The notes beneath the pieces are model-generated. The model made no database searches. It saw only the letters and a program-made list of their open reading frames with translations, and had not been told where the DNA came from. 64,000 nt of DNA from Candidatus Litorirhabdus singularis. Lineage in GTDB: Bacteria > Pseudomonadota > Gammaproteobacteria > Pseudomonadales > Halieaceae. Positions 32,680-44,275 of the stretch are shown piece after piece. Each line of letters starts with the position of its first letter. The stretch's first letter is position 1. The stretch is taken from contig NZ_SHNN01000001.1 in NCBI RefSeq assembly GCF_026262625.1, positions 744,001-808,000 of the forward strand. The letters are read 5' to 3'. The translations under genes were made by a program, and so were the position numbers.

Positions 32680-33864
32680 ATGACGCACTCATCCCCTATA
32701 AAGCAATCTCCCGGCCTACTGGTTCTGCTGGCCTCTTTGGTCGCCCTGGGACCGCTCACTATCGATATGTACCTACCGGCATTGCCCGGTATGGTCGATG
32801 ACTTTGCTACCGATAACGCCCGCGTACAGCTCACAATCAGTAGTTTCCTGCTCGGTTTTGCCCTGTTCCATCTGGTATGCGGACCGCTGGCGGATCGCTA
32901 TGGGCGCAAACCGGTTCTGATCGGTGGCGTTGCTCTGTTCATCGCTGCCTCATTTGCCTGCGCCCAGGCTGCCACTATCAATGAATTGATCATGTGGCGC
33001 TTTGTCCAGGGTATCGGGGCCTGTGTAGGGCCGACCCTGGGTCGTGCCATCGCCCGTGATGTCTTTGGACCTATGGGCGCCGCTAAGGCACTGGCCTATA
33101 TCGCCATGATTATGGCGCTGGCTCCGGCGATAGCTCCCACCGTGGGTGGACTGATGCTGGAATGGTGGACATGGTCGGCCATTTTCTACCTGCTGGCCCT
33201 GTATTCTCTGATATCCATTATTTTTGTGATTCTAAAACTGCCCGAATCGCTTCCGATCCAGCAATCACTGCACCCGCGCAGAATTGCCGGCAATTATTTG
33301 GAGTTATTACGTCACCGCAGGTTTATGGCGACCACCTGCGCCAGCTCCCTACTCTATGCGGGCATGGTCTGCTTTCTATCCGGCTCCAGTTTTATTTTCG
33401 TCGACATGATGGGTGTACCGACGCGCTATTTTGGACTGCTGTTCCTGCCCACCGTAGCCGGCTATATGGCAGGCAATGCCTTTAGCACGCGGTTGATCCA
33501 CGGCAACAAGCCCGAACAGGTGATGTGGCTTGGTGCCAGAATCGGTTTCACAGCTGCGGTCTTGATGTGGTCCGCCAATGCCTTGGCGCCAGCGCCAGCC
33601 AGTATCATAGTGCCCATGGCGCTATTCTCGATGTCGTTGGGCATCATGTTGCCACATGCCATGGCCGCGGCTTTGCGCCCCTTCCCACATATGGCAGGCA
33701 CCGCGTCAGCCTTAATGGGCTTTATTCAGATGGGCCTGTCATCGGTAGCGGGTGCGCTGGTCGGCGCACTACTGATCGACAGTGCAGCCCCCATGACCTA
33801 CGTCATCATGGCTACCAGCGGCCTGTCACTATTACTGATCTGGCGTCTGCTCAAGACCTCATGA
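32680..33864 (+). CDS. Bcr/CflA-family multidrug efflux MFS transporter
   Basis: A 394-residue major-facilitator protein with about 12 membrane helices in the inner membrane. It begins PGLLVLLASLVALGPLTIDM and YLPALPGMVDDFAT, the hallmark of the Bcr/CflA (DHA1) group, and has the loop 2-3 motif GPLADRYGRKPVLIGG (about 67-82) and, in helix 4, RFVQGIGACVGPTLGRAIARD. Members export bicyclomycin, chloramphenicol or sulfonamides by proton antiport; the real substrate here is not known. It lies between an SDR gene and a cysteine synthase gene; some Bcr proteins also export cysteine, which makes the neighbour notable. Confidence 0.93.
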   Translation: MTHSSPIKQSPGLLVLLASLVALGPLTIDMYLPALPGMVDDFATDNARVQLTISSFLLGFALFHLVCGPLADRYGRKPVLIGGVALFIAASFACAQAATINELIMWRFVQGIGACVGPTLGRAIARDVFGPMGAAKALAYIAMIMALAPAIAPTVGGLMLEWWTWSAIFYLLALYSLISIIFVILKLPESLPIQQSLHPRRIAGNYLELLRHRRFMATTCASSLLYAGMVCFLSGSSFIFVDMMGVPTRYFGLLFLPTVAGYMAGNAFSTRLIHGNKPEQVMWLGARIGFTAAVLMWSANALAPAPASIIVPMALFSMSLGIMLPHAMAAALRPFPHMAGTASALMGFIQMGLSSVAGALVGALLIDSAAPMTYVIMATSGLSLLLIWRLLKTS

Positions 33865-33903
33865 GATACTGCCGCAGTTAATTGAGCACCGGAGTATGGA
33901 ATT

Positions 33904-34908
33904 GTGAAACAAGCCGCGAACGTGACCCAGCTGATTGGCAATACGCCGCTGTTACGGCTGCGCCAGGCTTCCGAGATGACCGGGTGCGAAATCTATGGCA
34001 AAGCCGAATTTCTCAACCCTGGTGGTTCCGTCAAAGACCGCACCGCACTGGGCATCATTGAAGACGCGGTGGCCAGGCAACAGCTCGAACCGGGTGGTTG
34101 CATTGTGGAAGGTACTGCCGGGAATACCGGCATCGGACTAACACTATTGGCCAATGCGCTGGGCTACAAAAGTGTCGTGGTCATGCCGATGACCCAGAGT
34201 AAGGAGAAAATTGACACGCTGGAACTACTGGGCGCCGAACTGCATCTGGTGCCTGCGGCCTCCTACGCCGATGAAGGACACTACGTGCATACCGCACGCC
34301 GACTGGCGGAGAAACTAGCGGGTAAACATCCCCAGGGTGCCGTGTGGGCACGTCAATTTGATAACCTCGCCAACATGGAAGTGCATGCGCGCACAACGGG
34401 CGAGGAGATATGGCAGCAAACCGACGGTAAAGTCGACGGCTTCATCTGCGCGGTGGGTACCGGAGGCACCCTCTCTGGCGTTTCCAACAATCTCAAAGAA
34501 CATAACCCGGACATAGCCATTGGCGTCGCCGACCCCGACGGAGCCTCTCTCTTCGAGTACTACAATAACGGCGCGCTCAAGGCCGAAGGCACCTCTATCA
34601 TGGAAGGTATCGGTATCAATCATATTACCGACAACCTCGCCGCAGCTCGCGTTGATCACGCGTTTAGGGTTAGCGACGCCGAAGCCTTGCCCTACGTATT
34701 TGACCTGCTCCAGCAGGAGGGACTGTGTTTAGGCGGTTCCAGTGGCATCAATATTGCCGGTGCCGTCCAACTGGCTAAAAAACTGGGACCCGGACACACC
34801 ATCGTCACCATTCTGTGTGACTACGGACAGCGCTATCAGAGCAAACTCTTCAACCCGGTGTTCCTGCGTAACAAGGGACTACCAACGCCGCAATGGCTCG
34901 AAATCTAG
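33904..34908 (+). CDS. Cysteine synthase-family PLP enzyme
   Basis: A fold-type II PLP enzyme of 334 residues. The Schiff-base lysine is in NPGGSVKDRTALGIIEDA (about 36-53), the substrate loop is EGTAGNTGIGLTLLANALGY (about 67-86), and the phosphate loop is AVGTGGTLSGVSNNLKE. In CysK the loop reads TSGNTG; here it is TAGNTG, a variant seen in some CysK-like and fungal Mcy1-like proteins, so O-acetylserine sulfhydrylase activity is likely but not certain. There is no CBS domain. The GTG at 33904 has GGAG 9 bases upstream; the ATG 8 bases earlier is out of frame and stops at once. It converges on dsbA across a shared terminator. Confidence 0.87.
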   Translation: MKQAANVTQLIGNTPLLRLRQASEMTGCEIYGKAEFLNPGGSVKDRTALGIIEDAVARQQLEPGGCIVEGTAGNTGIGLTLLANALGYKSVVVMPMTQSKEKIDTLELLGAELHLVPAASYADEGHYVHTARRLAEKLAGKHPQGAVWARQFDNLANMEVHARTTGEEIWQQTDGKVDGFICAVGTGGTLSGVSNNLKEHNPDIAIGVADPDGASLFEYYNNGALKAEGTSIMEGIGINHITDNLAAARVDHAFRVSDAEALPYVFDLLQQEGLCLGGSSGINIAGAVQLAKKLGPGHTIVTILCDYGQRYQSKLFNPVFLRNKGLPTPQWLEI

Positions 34909-34945
34909 GCCAATTCCGCGGACTCCGGGCCTGAAACCCGCGCAT

Positions 34946-34973
34946 AAAAAAGGGCCGCTAAGCGGCCCCTTCT
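34946..34973 (-). terminator. Rho-independent terminator for dsbA (bidirectional)
   Basis: GGGCCGC pairs with GCGGCCC around TAA (34952-34968). On the minus strand the stem is followed by TTTTTT (34945-34950 side), a textbook intrinsic terminator for the dsbA-cytochrome unit. On the plus strand the trailing CTTCT is weaker but may also end the cysteine synthase transcript. Confidence 0.88.
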
Positions 34974-34990
34974 AACCAACACCACTCTCA

Positions 34991-35623
34991 CTACTGACGC
35001 GCAGCGCGTTCCTTGGCAATAAGATAGTCAGCTATTTTCAGCATACCCGCCTGACTGCCGGCTTTGCCGGTGGTGACGCGGTATTTGCCCGCAACCAACA
35101 GCTCCGGAGTGCCACTGACTTTAGCGCTTCGAGCGCGCGATTCTGCCTGCTGCATCTGACTATTAATACCGAAAGAATTAAACGTATTGGTGAAATCCTT
35201 CGCCGCCACGCCATTGGCTGCAAACAGCGCGGCTATGTCTCCCTCGGCACGCAGCGGATTACGGTCAACGTTCATAGCAGCGAACATCGCCGGATGAATC
35301 GTATCAAATACGTTCAGTGCCAGCGCCGTGTAGTAGGCCTTGGCATGCAAGTCCATAGGCGGCCGCCAGACGGCAGGCGAACCAACAAAATCAACATCAT
35401 CGGCCAGGGTTTTCTTCCAGCGAGTCAGCAGTGGTTCAAAATTGTAACAATGTCCACAGCCGTACCAGAAAAATTCTAATACCTCGATTTTGGCAGGGTC
35501 ACGACCTCGCAACTCAGGACTGACCAGGTCGTAGTGCTCTCCCTCCTGATAAGCGACATCCTGAGCACAGGCAGCCAGAGGCACCAGCAGAATCAAACTC
35601 AGCGACAGTAGCAAATTTCTCAC
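34991..35623 (-). CDS. dsbA: Thiol:disulfide interchange protein DsbA, probable lipoprotein
   Basis: A periplasmic thioredoxin-fold oxidase that introduces disulfides into exported proteins. From the GTG at 35621-35623 (GGAGAAG 6 bases upstream) the product has 210 residues. The signal LLLSLSLILLVPLAAC carries a lipobox (LAAC, Cys19), so the protein may be membrane-anchored. The active site is FFWYGCGHCYNFEPL, CGHC at 56-59, instead of the CPHC of E. coli DsbA, and the cis-proline loop SGTPELLVAG is intact. Location beside cytochromes c4/c5 and near engB-polA matches pseudomonads. It starts 16 bp after the cytochrome c4 stop. Confidence 0.93.
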   Translation of the reverse strand: MRNLLLSLSLILLVPLAACAQDVAYQEGEHYDLVSPELRGRDPAKIEVLEFFWYGCGHCYNFEPLLTRWKKTLADDVDFVGSPAVWRPPMDLHAKAYYTALALNVFDTIHPAMFAAMNVDRNPLRAEGDIAALFAANGVAAKDFTNTFNSFGINSQMQQAESRARSAKVSGTPELLVAGKYRVTTGKAGSQAGMLKIADYLIAKERAARQ

Positions 35624-35639
35624 AGTAACTTCTCCAGCT

Positions 35640-36272
35640 CTAGTAAAGACCAGTGATATAACTCGCAACCGAGTCTATTTCCTTGTCGCTCATGCGACTA
35701 GCAATATCTCGCATAATCCGGCTATCGCCATCATTGGTACGCGCATTCGGGTCTTCTTCGAGGGTGTTTTCAGCACCGCTGCGAAAACTCCGCAGTTGGT
35801 CAGCAATATACTCCGCGTGCTGCCCTGCCAGTGATGGGAAACCAGCCGGAGCCAGACCATTGCCACGCGGCAAGTGACATGCCACACAGGCGGCTACGCC
35901 ACGAGCGCTATTACCCGCACGATAGATCTTTTCGCCGATAGCAATCTTGTCCGGGTCTGCCTGACCACCGGTGATTGTCTGGCTCGAAAACCAGGCAGCG
36001 ATATCTGCCATATCCTCGTCGCTCATATTGTCCAGCTGTCCGGCCATAGTCGGCACGGGACGGGCCTCAGACTTGATGTCATGGAGCTGCTTGATCAGAT
36101 ATTTTTCGTTCTGACCCGCTAGTTTGGGCCACATTGGCACCTCGCTATTGCCATCAGCACCGTGACACGCCGAGCAGGACAGAGACTTATCTTTACCGGC
36201 AGCAGCGTCACCAGCAAAAACAGCGGGTGTGAAGCTCAACAGCAGAGCCAGACTTAAGGTTATCTTATTCAT
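35640..36272 (-). CDS. Diheme cytochrome c4
   Basis: A periplasmic electron carrier that feeds terminal oxidases. From the ATG at 36270-36272 the 210-residue product has a signal peptide (MNKITLSLALLLSFTPAVFA) and two cytochrome c domains, with heme motifs CSACHGADGNS (about 32-42) and CVACHLPRGNG (about 127-137). Met ligands are likely in the VPTMAGQLDNMSDEDMADIA and SRIMRDIASRMSDKEIDSVA repeats. This two-domain layout is typical of cytochrome c4. The frame extends 34 codons upstream into the cytochrome c5 gene and is not used. It lies 43 bp after cytochrome c5 and 16 bp before dsbA. Confidence 0.94.
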   Translation of the reverse strand: MNKITLSLALLLSFTPAVFAGDAAAGKDKSLSCSACHGADGNSEVPMWPKLAGQNEKYLIKQLHDIKSEARPVPTMAGQLDNMSDEDMADIAAWFSSQTITGGQADPDKIAIGEKIYRAGNSARGVAACVACHLPRGNGLAPAGFPSLAGQHAEYIADQLRSFRSGAENTLEEDPNARTNDGDSRIMRDIASRMSDKEIDSVASYITGLY

Positions 36273-36315
36273 GTAATTTCCAAAGAATTGCAGTTTCAAG
36301 GGGCGCTCATCAAAC

Positions 36316-36612
36316 CTATTTGGCCTCAGCCATATACTTAATAAGTGCCTTGTAGTCATCAGCGGAACAGTCAAAACACATACCTTTAGCAGTCATAACA
36401 CCCATGCCGTTCTGCACGGACATCACTAACGCGTCCATGCCTTTTTCCAACCGTGGAGCCCACTGCGCAGCGTCTCCTGTCTTGGGTGCACCGGCTACTC
36501 CAGCCTGGTGGCAGATCTTGCAGCTCTTGTCATAAATCGCAGTAATTTCGTCGGCGACGGCAGCGCCAGTAAACGCTAAGCTCAGGGCTAGCCCCAGTAT
36601 AAGCTTGTGCAT
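36316..36612 (-). CDS. Cytochrome c5-family monoheme protein
   Basis: A 98-residue periplasmic cytochrome c. The signal peptide is MHKLILGLALSLAFTGAAVA. The heme site CKICHQAGVAGAPKTGD (about 31-47) and the C-terminal segment MTAKGMCFDCSADDYKALIK are those of the cytochrome c5 family, including the CxxC pair (CFDC) near the end that forms the family's extra disulfide. It probably passes electrons to or from cytochrome c4 or the oxidase. It is the first gene of the cytochrome c5, cytochrome c4, dsbA run and is divergent from engB. Confidence 0.94.
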   Translation of the reverse strand: MHKLILGLALSLAFTGAAVADEITAIYDKSCKICHQAGVAGAPKTGDAAQWAPRLEKGMDALVMSVQNGMGVMTAKGMCFDCSADDYKALIKYMAEAK

Positions 36613-36696
36613 GATTAACTCCTAACGGGTGCGCCCACCAAAGGGGTTGGCGCTAATTGAGGTTATGGACCAGTAAACTGTGGCATTATATACGAC

Positions 36697-37377
36697 ATGA
36701 CCGATGCAAAAAAGCCAACTAAAACAACCGAGGAGCTCAGGCTCGCGCGGCCCCGTTACGATGCTGCAACCTTTCTGACCAGCGCCAGTAAGTTCAGCCA
36801 ATGCCCACCGGACTCAGGCTGGGAAGTAGCCTTTGCCGGACGCTCCAACGCCGGCAAGTCCAGCGCCATCAATTGCCTTACCGGCAACCGTAAATTGGCG
36901 CGTACCTCCAAGACGCCAGGTCGCACCCAGCTGATCAACTTTTTTGAGCTCAGCGAGACCCAGCGGCTGGTCGACCTTCCCGGTTACGGGTTTGCCAAGG
37001 TGCCCCTTAAGGTCAAACTGGAATGGACCAAACACCTTGAGGCCTATCTGCAGGAGCGCCAGAGTCTGCGTGGCCTGGTCCTCATGATGGATGTACGGCG
37101 TCCGCTACAGGAGTTCGATCAGACTATGTTGGATTGGGCGGTTGCAGCGGAAATGCCCGTCCATATTCTGCTGACCAAGGCCGATAAGTTGAAAAAAGGC
37201 CCGGCAAAAAGCACCCTGCTGCAGGTACGGGCGCAACTCGCAGATTATGGCGAGTCAGTCAGCGTACAGTTGTTTTCGGCTCTCAAGCGCAGCGGCCTTG
37301 ATGAGCTACACAAAGTCCTCAACCACTGGCTGACCGATACCAGCGTCATGGAAGCAGACACAATCGAGTCCTGCTAG
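36697..37377 (+). CDS. engB: Ribosome-biogenesis GTP-binding protein EngB/YsxC
   Basis: A small TrmE-Era-EngA-EngB-family GTPase needed for 50S subunit assembly and cell division. The 226-residue protein has G1 [17 protein letters not shown] (about 47-63), G2 around [14 protein letters not shown]3 [12 protein letters not shown] and G4 [11 protein letters not shown], followed by [12 protein letters not shown] (G5-like SALK). Length is normal. It is divergent from the cytochrome c5 gene and converges with polA with only 10 bp between stops, leaving no room for the Spot 42/ErsA-like small RNA found between these genes elsewhere. Confidence 0.96.
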   Translation: MTDAKKPTKTTEELRLARPRYDAATFLTSASKFSQCPPDSGWEVAFAGRSNAGKSSAINCLTGNRKLARTSKTPGRTQLINFFELSETQRLVDLPGYGFAKVPLKVKLEWTKHLEAYLQERQSLRGLVLMMDVRRPLQEFDQTMLDWAVAAEMPVHILLTKADKLKKGPAKSTLLQVRAQLADYGESVSVQLFSALKRSGLDELHKVLNHWLTDTSVMEADTIESC

Positions 37378-37387
37378 CGACGGGCGC

Positions 37388-40093
<2,706 letters not shown>

Positions 40094-40190
40094 AGTGTTA
40101 TTAATCCTGGCTACTGCGCTGACAAGAGTCGCGATTAAACCGTATTGAGGGGGCAATTACCACGCACAAAACGCGCGCAAGTGTGGTCGT

Positions 40191-40868
40191 CTAGTCCCAT
40201 TCCCATACGGCGCGGATAGAGCGATAAGTAAGTTTCATTTTGGGAAGATCCAGCGGTCCCTTAAAAAAGGCGTGGAAGTCGCCGCGCGGATTGATCAGCA
40301 CCACGTTGGCACTGTGGTCAATCAGATAGTCTTCACCCTGGCCTGGCACTTTACGAAACGGCGTATTGAGACTGGTGGCAAAACGATGGACCTCCAGAAA
40401 CTCACCAGTGACCCCAACAAAGTCGGGATTAAAGTAGGGCACATAAGCGGCCAGTTTTTCCACCGAATCGCGCGCTGGATCAACGCTAACCATAATCACT
40501 CGTGTGTCTTCAGCTTCAGGCAATCCTGCCAGCGATTCCATAAACGTTGCCAATTGCGCCATGGTAGTAGGGCACACATCGGGACAATAGGTAAAGCCAA
40601 AGAAAATCAGCGTCCAGCCGCCCTCAAGGCTAGTTGGGGTAAAAGGCTGACCGAGGTGATCGGTCAACGCGAACTCTGGCAGCATACGCGGCTTTTCAAA
40701 CAAAAAAGCGCGGTTGATCTTTAATTCTGAGGGTGTCAGCACACGCGGCTGGTTAACCTTATTCACAAATCCGCCAATACTAATGGCGATGAAAATCAAA
40801 AGTCCCAGTACGGTCAGCGCGATACCGCGTTTTTGCTTGGCCTGCAGCGTCGATGGTGACTGCGTCAT
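40191..40868 (-). CDS. SCO1/SenC-family copper chaperone
   Basis: A membrane-anchored thioredoxin-fold protein that helps insert copper into the CuA centre of cytochrome c oxidase. The 225-residue protein has one N-terminal membrane helix (about 15-33), the copper motif [18 protein letters not shown] (about 88-105) and the conserved His in [17 protein letters not shown] (about 183-199), so all three copper ligands are present. It overlaps ctaB by 4 bp and is the last gene of the oxidase-assembly group. Confidence 0.95.
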   Translation of the reverse strand: MTQSPSTLQAKQKRGIALTVLGLLIFIAISIGGFVNKVNQPRVLTPSELKINRAFLFEKPRMLPEFALTDHLGQPFTPTSLEGGWTLIFFGFTYCPDVCPTTMAQLATFMESLAGLPEAEDTRVIMVSVDPARDSVEKLAAYVPYFNPDFVGVTGEFLEVHRFATSLNTPFRKVPGQGEDYLIDHSANVVLINPRGDFHAFFKGPLDLPKMKLTYRSIRAVWEWD

Positions 40869-41767
40869 ATCAGACCTCCGTGTTGAATGGGAAAAAGATA
40901 ATGGTCAAGCAACATCACGATAAACAAGAACATCAGGTAAACAATGGAATAGTAGAACGTCTGCATGGGTGCAGTCTCATCGTCCGTAAACATCAACACC
41001 AGTGCCCAATAGAGGAAACCAGCGCCGAGAATAATGGCTCCCACCAGGTATAGGGGCCCACTCAACAGCGTGGCAAAAGGCAGCAGCGTGATGGCAAACA
41101 TAATCAGGGTGTAGAGAAGAATATGCAGCTTGGTAAACGAGACACCGTGAGTGACCGGTAGCATCGGAATATCGACCAAGGCGTATTCTTCACGACGCGC
41201 TATGGCCAGCGCCCAGAAATGTGGCGGCGTCCAGGCAAAAATAATTAATACCAGTAACAGCGCATGACCATGCACCTCACCGGTTACCGCCACCCAGCCC
41301 AACAGCGGTGGCGCTGCTCCCGCGAGGCCGCCGACCACGATATTCTGCGGCGTGGCGCGTTTTAAAAACAAGGTATAAATGAAAGCATAACCAACCAGCG
41401 AGGCCAGCGTCAGCCAGGCGGTCAAGGCATTGACGAAGGTCAGCAGGAGCACCATGCCGAGTAAACCAATAGCCAGCGCAAACAGCGATGCATGCCAGGT
41501 GCTTAAACGGCCCTGCGCCAGCGGCCGGTTGCGGGTACGCGCCATGACAATATCAATTTGACTGTCGACCACATGGTTAACCGCAGCAGCAGCGCCAGCA
41601 CACAAACCAATGCCCAAATTGCCGAATATCAATATATCCAACGGCACCATACCCGGCACCGCCATGAACATGCCAATGACCGATGTCAGCAGCATCAGCG
41701 CGACTACCTTGGGCTTGGTCAGCTCAAGATAATCCCGCCAACCGATGCTGGACATTACCTGCTCCAT
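40865..41767 (-). CDS. ctaB: Protoheme IX farnesyltransferase (heme O synthase)
   Basis: CtaB/CyoE attaches farnesyl diphosphate to heme B to give heme O, the precursor of heme A. The 300-residue UbiA-superfamily protein has about nine membrane helices and both Asp-rich motifs: [20 protein letters not shown] (about 59-78, NxxxDxxxD-like) with RPLAQGRLS, and the second loop near [21 protein letters not shown] second ATG four codons in is also possible. It lies between ctaA and the SCO gene and is coupled to the latter. Confidence 0.95.
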   Translation of the reverse strand: MEQVMSSIGWRDYLELTKPKVVALMLLTSVIGMFMAVPGMVPLDILIFGNLGIGLCAGAAAAVNHVVDSQIDIVMARTRNRPLAQGRLSTWHASLFALAIGLLGMVLLLTFVNALTAWLTLASLVGYAFIYTLFLKRATPQNIVVGGLAGAAPPLLGWVAVTGEVHGHALLLVLIIFAWTPPHFWALAIARREEYALVDIPMLPVTHGVSFTKLHILLYTLIMFAITLLPFATLLSGPLYLVGAIILGAGFLYWALVLMFTDDETAPMQTFYYSIVYLMFLFIVMLLDHYLFPIQHGGLI

Positions 41768-41841
41768 CTACCGCGGACCCACAGTCTGCGTAACTGCTGG
41801 TGTCAAATGCGCACCGAATACTGTCAAGGCTCGCGAGGACA

Positions 41842-42870
41842 TCAATCGGTGCGCTGCGCTGTGCGCAGATAAAAATTCAGAGTCACCAGGGTGAGCAACA
41901 AAAACGCACCCACCGCGTTGTGGGAGACAGTCACATAAAGCGGGAAGCTGAACCAGATATTACTTAGCCCAAGCATAAACTGGACCACCAAAACTACGCC
42001 AATAATCTGACCTTGTCGCACCAGCACCGCTTGACCACTGCGCAGCAAGCGCACAATCAACGCGCCCACGATAGCAAGCGTGAACAGCGCTCCGATCCTG
42101 TGCCCCATGTGAATTGCCACCCGGGCATCATTATCCAGGTTGCCGCCGAGGTAGTTGGGGCCTATGCTCTGAGTGAAGTTAAACCCATTGCCCGCATCCA
42201 TATCCGGCCACCACTGGCCCTGGCAGGTGGGCAAATCGGGGCAGGCAACGTCCGCATAGTTGGAGGTAGTCCAACCACCGAGGGTTATTTGCACGATCAC
42301 CATCAATAGCCCGGCAATGGCCCAGCTGCGCATAGACTGCAGTTGCTGCCAGCGTCCAGCGGCGATTCGCCAAGGCGAATTGTTCAATCTCAATACCAAC
42401 AGCCATAGCAGGCTCAAGGTGGTAAACCCGCCCAGCAGATGGGCCGTCACCACTTGCGGCCACAGCTTCAGCGTCACCGTCCACATACCGAACATGCCCT
42501 GCAGAATAATGAAGCCAAGCAGAAACAAGGGTAGCTTAAAGGGCTGACCCGGCCGGCGGTTGCGCACCGCAGTGACTACCAGCGCGACAGTAAACACGCC
42601 CAGCGATGTAGCCAGATAGCGATGCACCATCTCTGGCCAGGTCTTGTCATGTTCCACCGGGGCGTCAGGAAAAGCCTGTTCCGCTACCTGTACATCCTCA
42701 CTGGTGGTTGGCCATAAAACATGCCCGTAACAACCGGGCCAGTCCGGACACCCTAGCCCGGCATCCACCAGCCGGGTAAACGCGCCCAGCACGATCACAA
42801 AAACAGCGAGCAGTACTGCGAAGCAGGCCAGCTTGAAGGTAGGTTTACGTTGCGAGGAAGTTTCTGTCAT
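41842..42870 (-). CDS. ctaA: Heme A synthase
   Basis: CtaA oxidises the C8 methyl of heme O to give heme A. The 342-residue protein has about eight membrane helices in two related halves, with heme-binding histidines in VLGAFTRLVDAGLGCPDWPG then EMVHRYLATSLGVFTV, and later in AIHMGHRIGALFTLAIVG and TVSHNAVGAFLLL. The CPDWPGCYG and DLPTCQG cysteine loops are also visible. It overlaps the upstream gene by 1 bp (TGATG) and is followed 74 bp later by ctaB. Confidence 0.95.
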   Translation of the reverse strand: MTETSSQRKPTFKLACFAVLLAVFVIVLGAFTRLVDAGLGCPDWPGCYGHVLWPTTSEDVQVAEQAFPDAPVEHDKTWPEMVHRYLATSLGVFTVALVVTAVRNRRPGQPFKLPLFLLGFIILQGMFGMWTVTLKLWPQVVTAHLLGGFTTLSLLWLLVLRLNNSPWRIAAGRWQQLQSMRSWAIAGLLMVIVQITLGGWTTSNYADVACPDLPTCQGQWWPDMDAGNGFNFTQSIGPNYLGGNLDNDARVAIHMGHRIGALFTLAIVGALIVRLLRSGQAVLVRQGQIIGVVLVVQFMLGLSNIWFSFPLYVTVSHNAVGAFLLLTLVTLNFYLRTAQRTD

Positions 42871-43481
42871 CAGCCGCCACTGTTCTTAAGTAAAAATTTC
42901 AGATCTGCCATGACTTCTTTACCGTCAGTGCCGCTACGGTAGTACATCATGACCCAGCCCCGGGGATCGACCAGATAATAAGCTGGTAACACGCCATCGG
43001 GGCGCACCACGCCCAACTCAAGCTGTTCCGGGCCAGCATTATACAGGACTTTGAGTTTAGGGTGCTCAGCTGCCAGCTCTGCGGCGCGGCGCTCAGCATT
43101 GATAGCATCAGGCAGCAAATATAGCCGCTCTATTCGGTTTTGATACTTACCCATAGCGGTATGGATTTGGCGGGTATAGTAAAGCGCCTGTTCGCATTCT
43201 GTGGCGCAGAGACTGCCGCCCACAACGAGTATTTTCCAGCTCGGTTCCAGCTCTGACACCGGCGTATACGCTTCACCGCTGGCTAGCTGTAACTGCAGGT
43301 CTTGCAACGGCTGGGGCGGATCAAGCAGCTCGCCGCGGTTAGCGGTGCCCATAATCTGTACGATATCTATATCGCCATCGACTACATAAACCCAGAGCCA
43401 GGTCGCCATCAAAATCATAGTCACCGGCAAACCCGCTATGAGTAGCAACACCATACGATTGCTTTTTTTCACGTCATTCAC
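42870..43481 (-). CDS. SCO-like membrane-anchored protein with CxxxC but apparently no copper histidine
   Basis: A 203-residue protein. From the GTG at 43479-43481 (GGGAG 8 bases upstream; the start overlaps the SURF1 stop) it has one membrane helix (about 10-32) and a periplasmic domain. WKILVVGGSLCATECEQALY puts CxxxC at residues 92 and 96, the position of the copper cysteines in SCO proteins. The matching C-terminal strand reads PAYYLVDPRGWVMMYYRSG, where SCO has a His a few residues before the DPRG/NPRG turn; none is visible here. It lies between SURF1 and ctaA in the oxidase locus, as in pseudomonads, so it probably helps assemble the oxidase, perhaps as a thiol reductase (inference). 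Confidence 0.8.
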   Translation of the reverse strand: MNDVKKSNRMVLLLIAGLPVTMILMATWLWVYVVDGDIDIVQIMGTANRGELLDPPQPLQDLQLQLASGEAYTPVSELEPSWKILVVGGSLCATECEQALYYTRQIHTAMGKYQNRIERLYLLPDAINAERRAAELAAEHPKLKVLYNAGPEQLELGVVRPDGVLPAYYLVDPRGWVMMYYRSGTDGKEVMADLKFLLKNSGG

Positions 43482-44232
43482 TGTGGTCACTCCCGCGCCA
43501 TAATTCCCAGACATTACTACTGCGTATCAGAAACAGCAGTAATAAGGCTACCGCCATACTGAACCACTGCACCGCGTATGCTGTGTGCTTCTGCGGACTG
43601 GTATTAAGCAGCGGCCAATCTATCGTCATTGCCGCCGGGCTCTCTGCCTCCAGTCTCACGGTATAGGGAAACACTGGCTCACCTAAATAGGCTCCAATGG
43701 CATCCATATCCAGCGTCAGTAATACCTGCGGACCTTTTTCGGTAAATGCTTCAGCTCCCAGCGTATAGGCGTCTCCGGGTGGTACGTAAACCGTGCCAGT
43801 AAGGATCTGCTCACCCGTCACCGGCTCCACCTGCGGGAGCGTCCGGCGCGCCCGATCACCTTCTATCCAGCCCCGATTGACTAACACCAGCTGTCCATTG
43901 CCCACCAATCTCAGTGGTGTCAGTAATTCAAAGCCATAGCGGCCGTTGAGCATTCGGTTGTCCAGCAGCAGATCACGCTGCTGAAGAAATTCACCGCGCA
44001 TAACAACGCGTCGATAGGCCAGTTCAGCAGGCTCTTCACTCACTTGCGCCAGCGGCACTGCAGCGTCGGTCTGACGCAGTGCCCAGGTATCAGCAATGAC
44101 TACCTTGTCCTCGGCACGCTGTAATTGCCAAAATCCCAGGCTGACAAAAATAGGCACAAACACCAGGACAAATACCGTAGTGCGCCAATCGCCCTGCCAG
44201 AGTAGCTTTTTTGAAGTTGCTGTTTGGTTCAT
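43474..44232 (-). CDS. SURF1-family cytochrome c oxidase assembly protein
   Basis: A 252-residue membrane protein with two helices at the ends (about 15-32 and 222-242) and a periplasmic domain between, the SURF1 layout. Family motifs are LGFWQLQRAEDKVVI (about 32-46), RYGFELLTPLRL, GQLVLVNRGWIEGDR and the final HTAYAVQWFSMAVALLLLF. SURF1 proteins help place heme A in subunit I. The gene is divergent from the small DUF2909 gene and overlaps the SCO-like gene. Confidence 0.93.
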   Translation of the reverse strand: MNQTATSKKLLWQGDWRTTVFVLVFVPIFVSLGFWQLQRAEDKVVIADTWALRQTDAAVPLAQVSEEPAELAYRRVVMRGEFLQQRDLLLDNRMLNGRYGFELLTPLRLVGNGQLVLVNRGWIEGDRARRTLPQVEPVTGEQILTGTVYVPPGDAYTLGAEAFTEKGPQVLLTLDMDAIGAYLGEPVFPYTVRLEAESPAAMTIDWPLLNTSPQKHTAYAVQWFSMAVALLLLFLIRSSNVWELWRGSDHSE

Positions 44233-44275
44233 GGGCTTGCGCTATAATGCGCGCCTCAATCCGGAGGTAATTACT

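Noticed and set aside
37378-37387. Spot 42/ErsA-type small RNA between engB and polA
   Set aside because: The two genes converge with only 10 bp between them, so there is no space for it.
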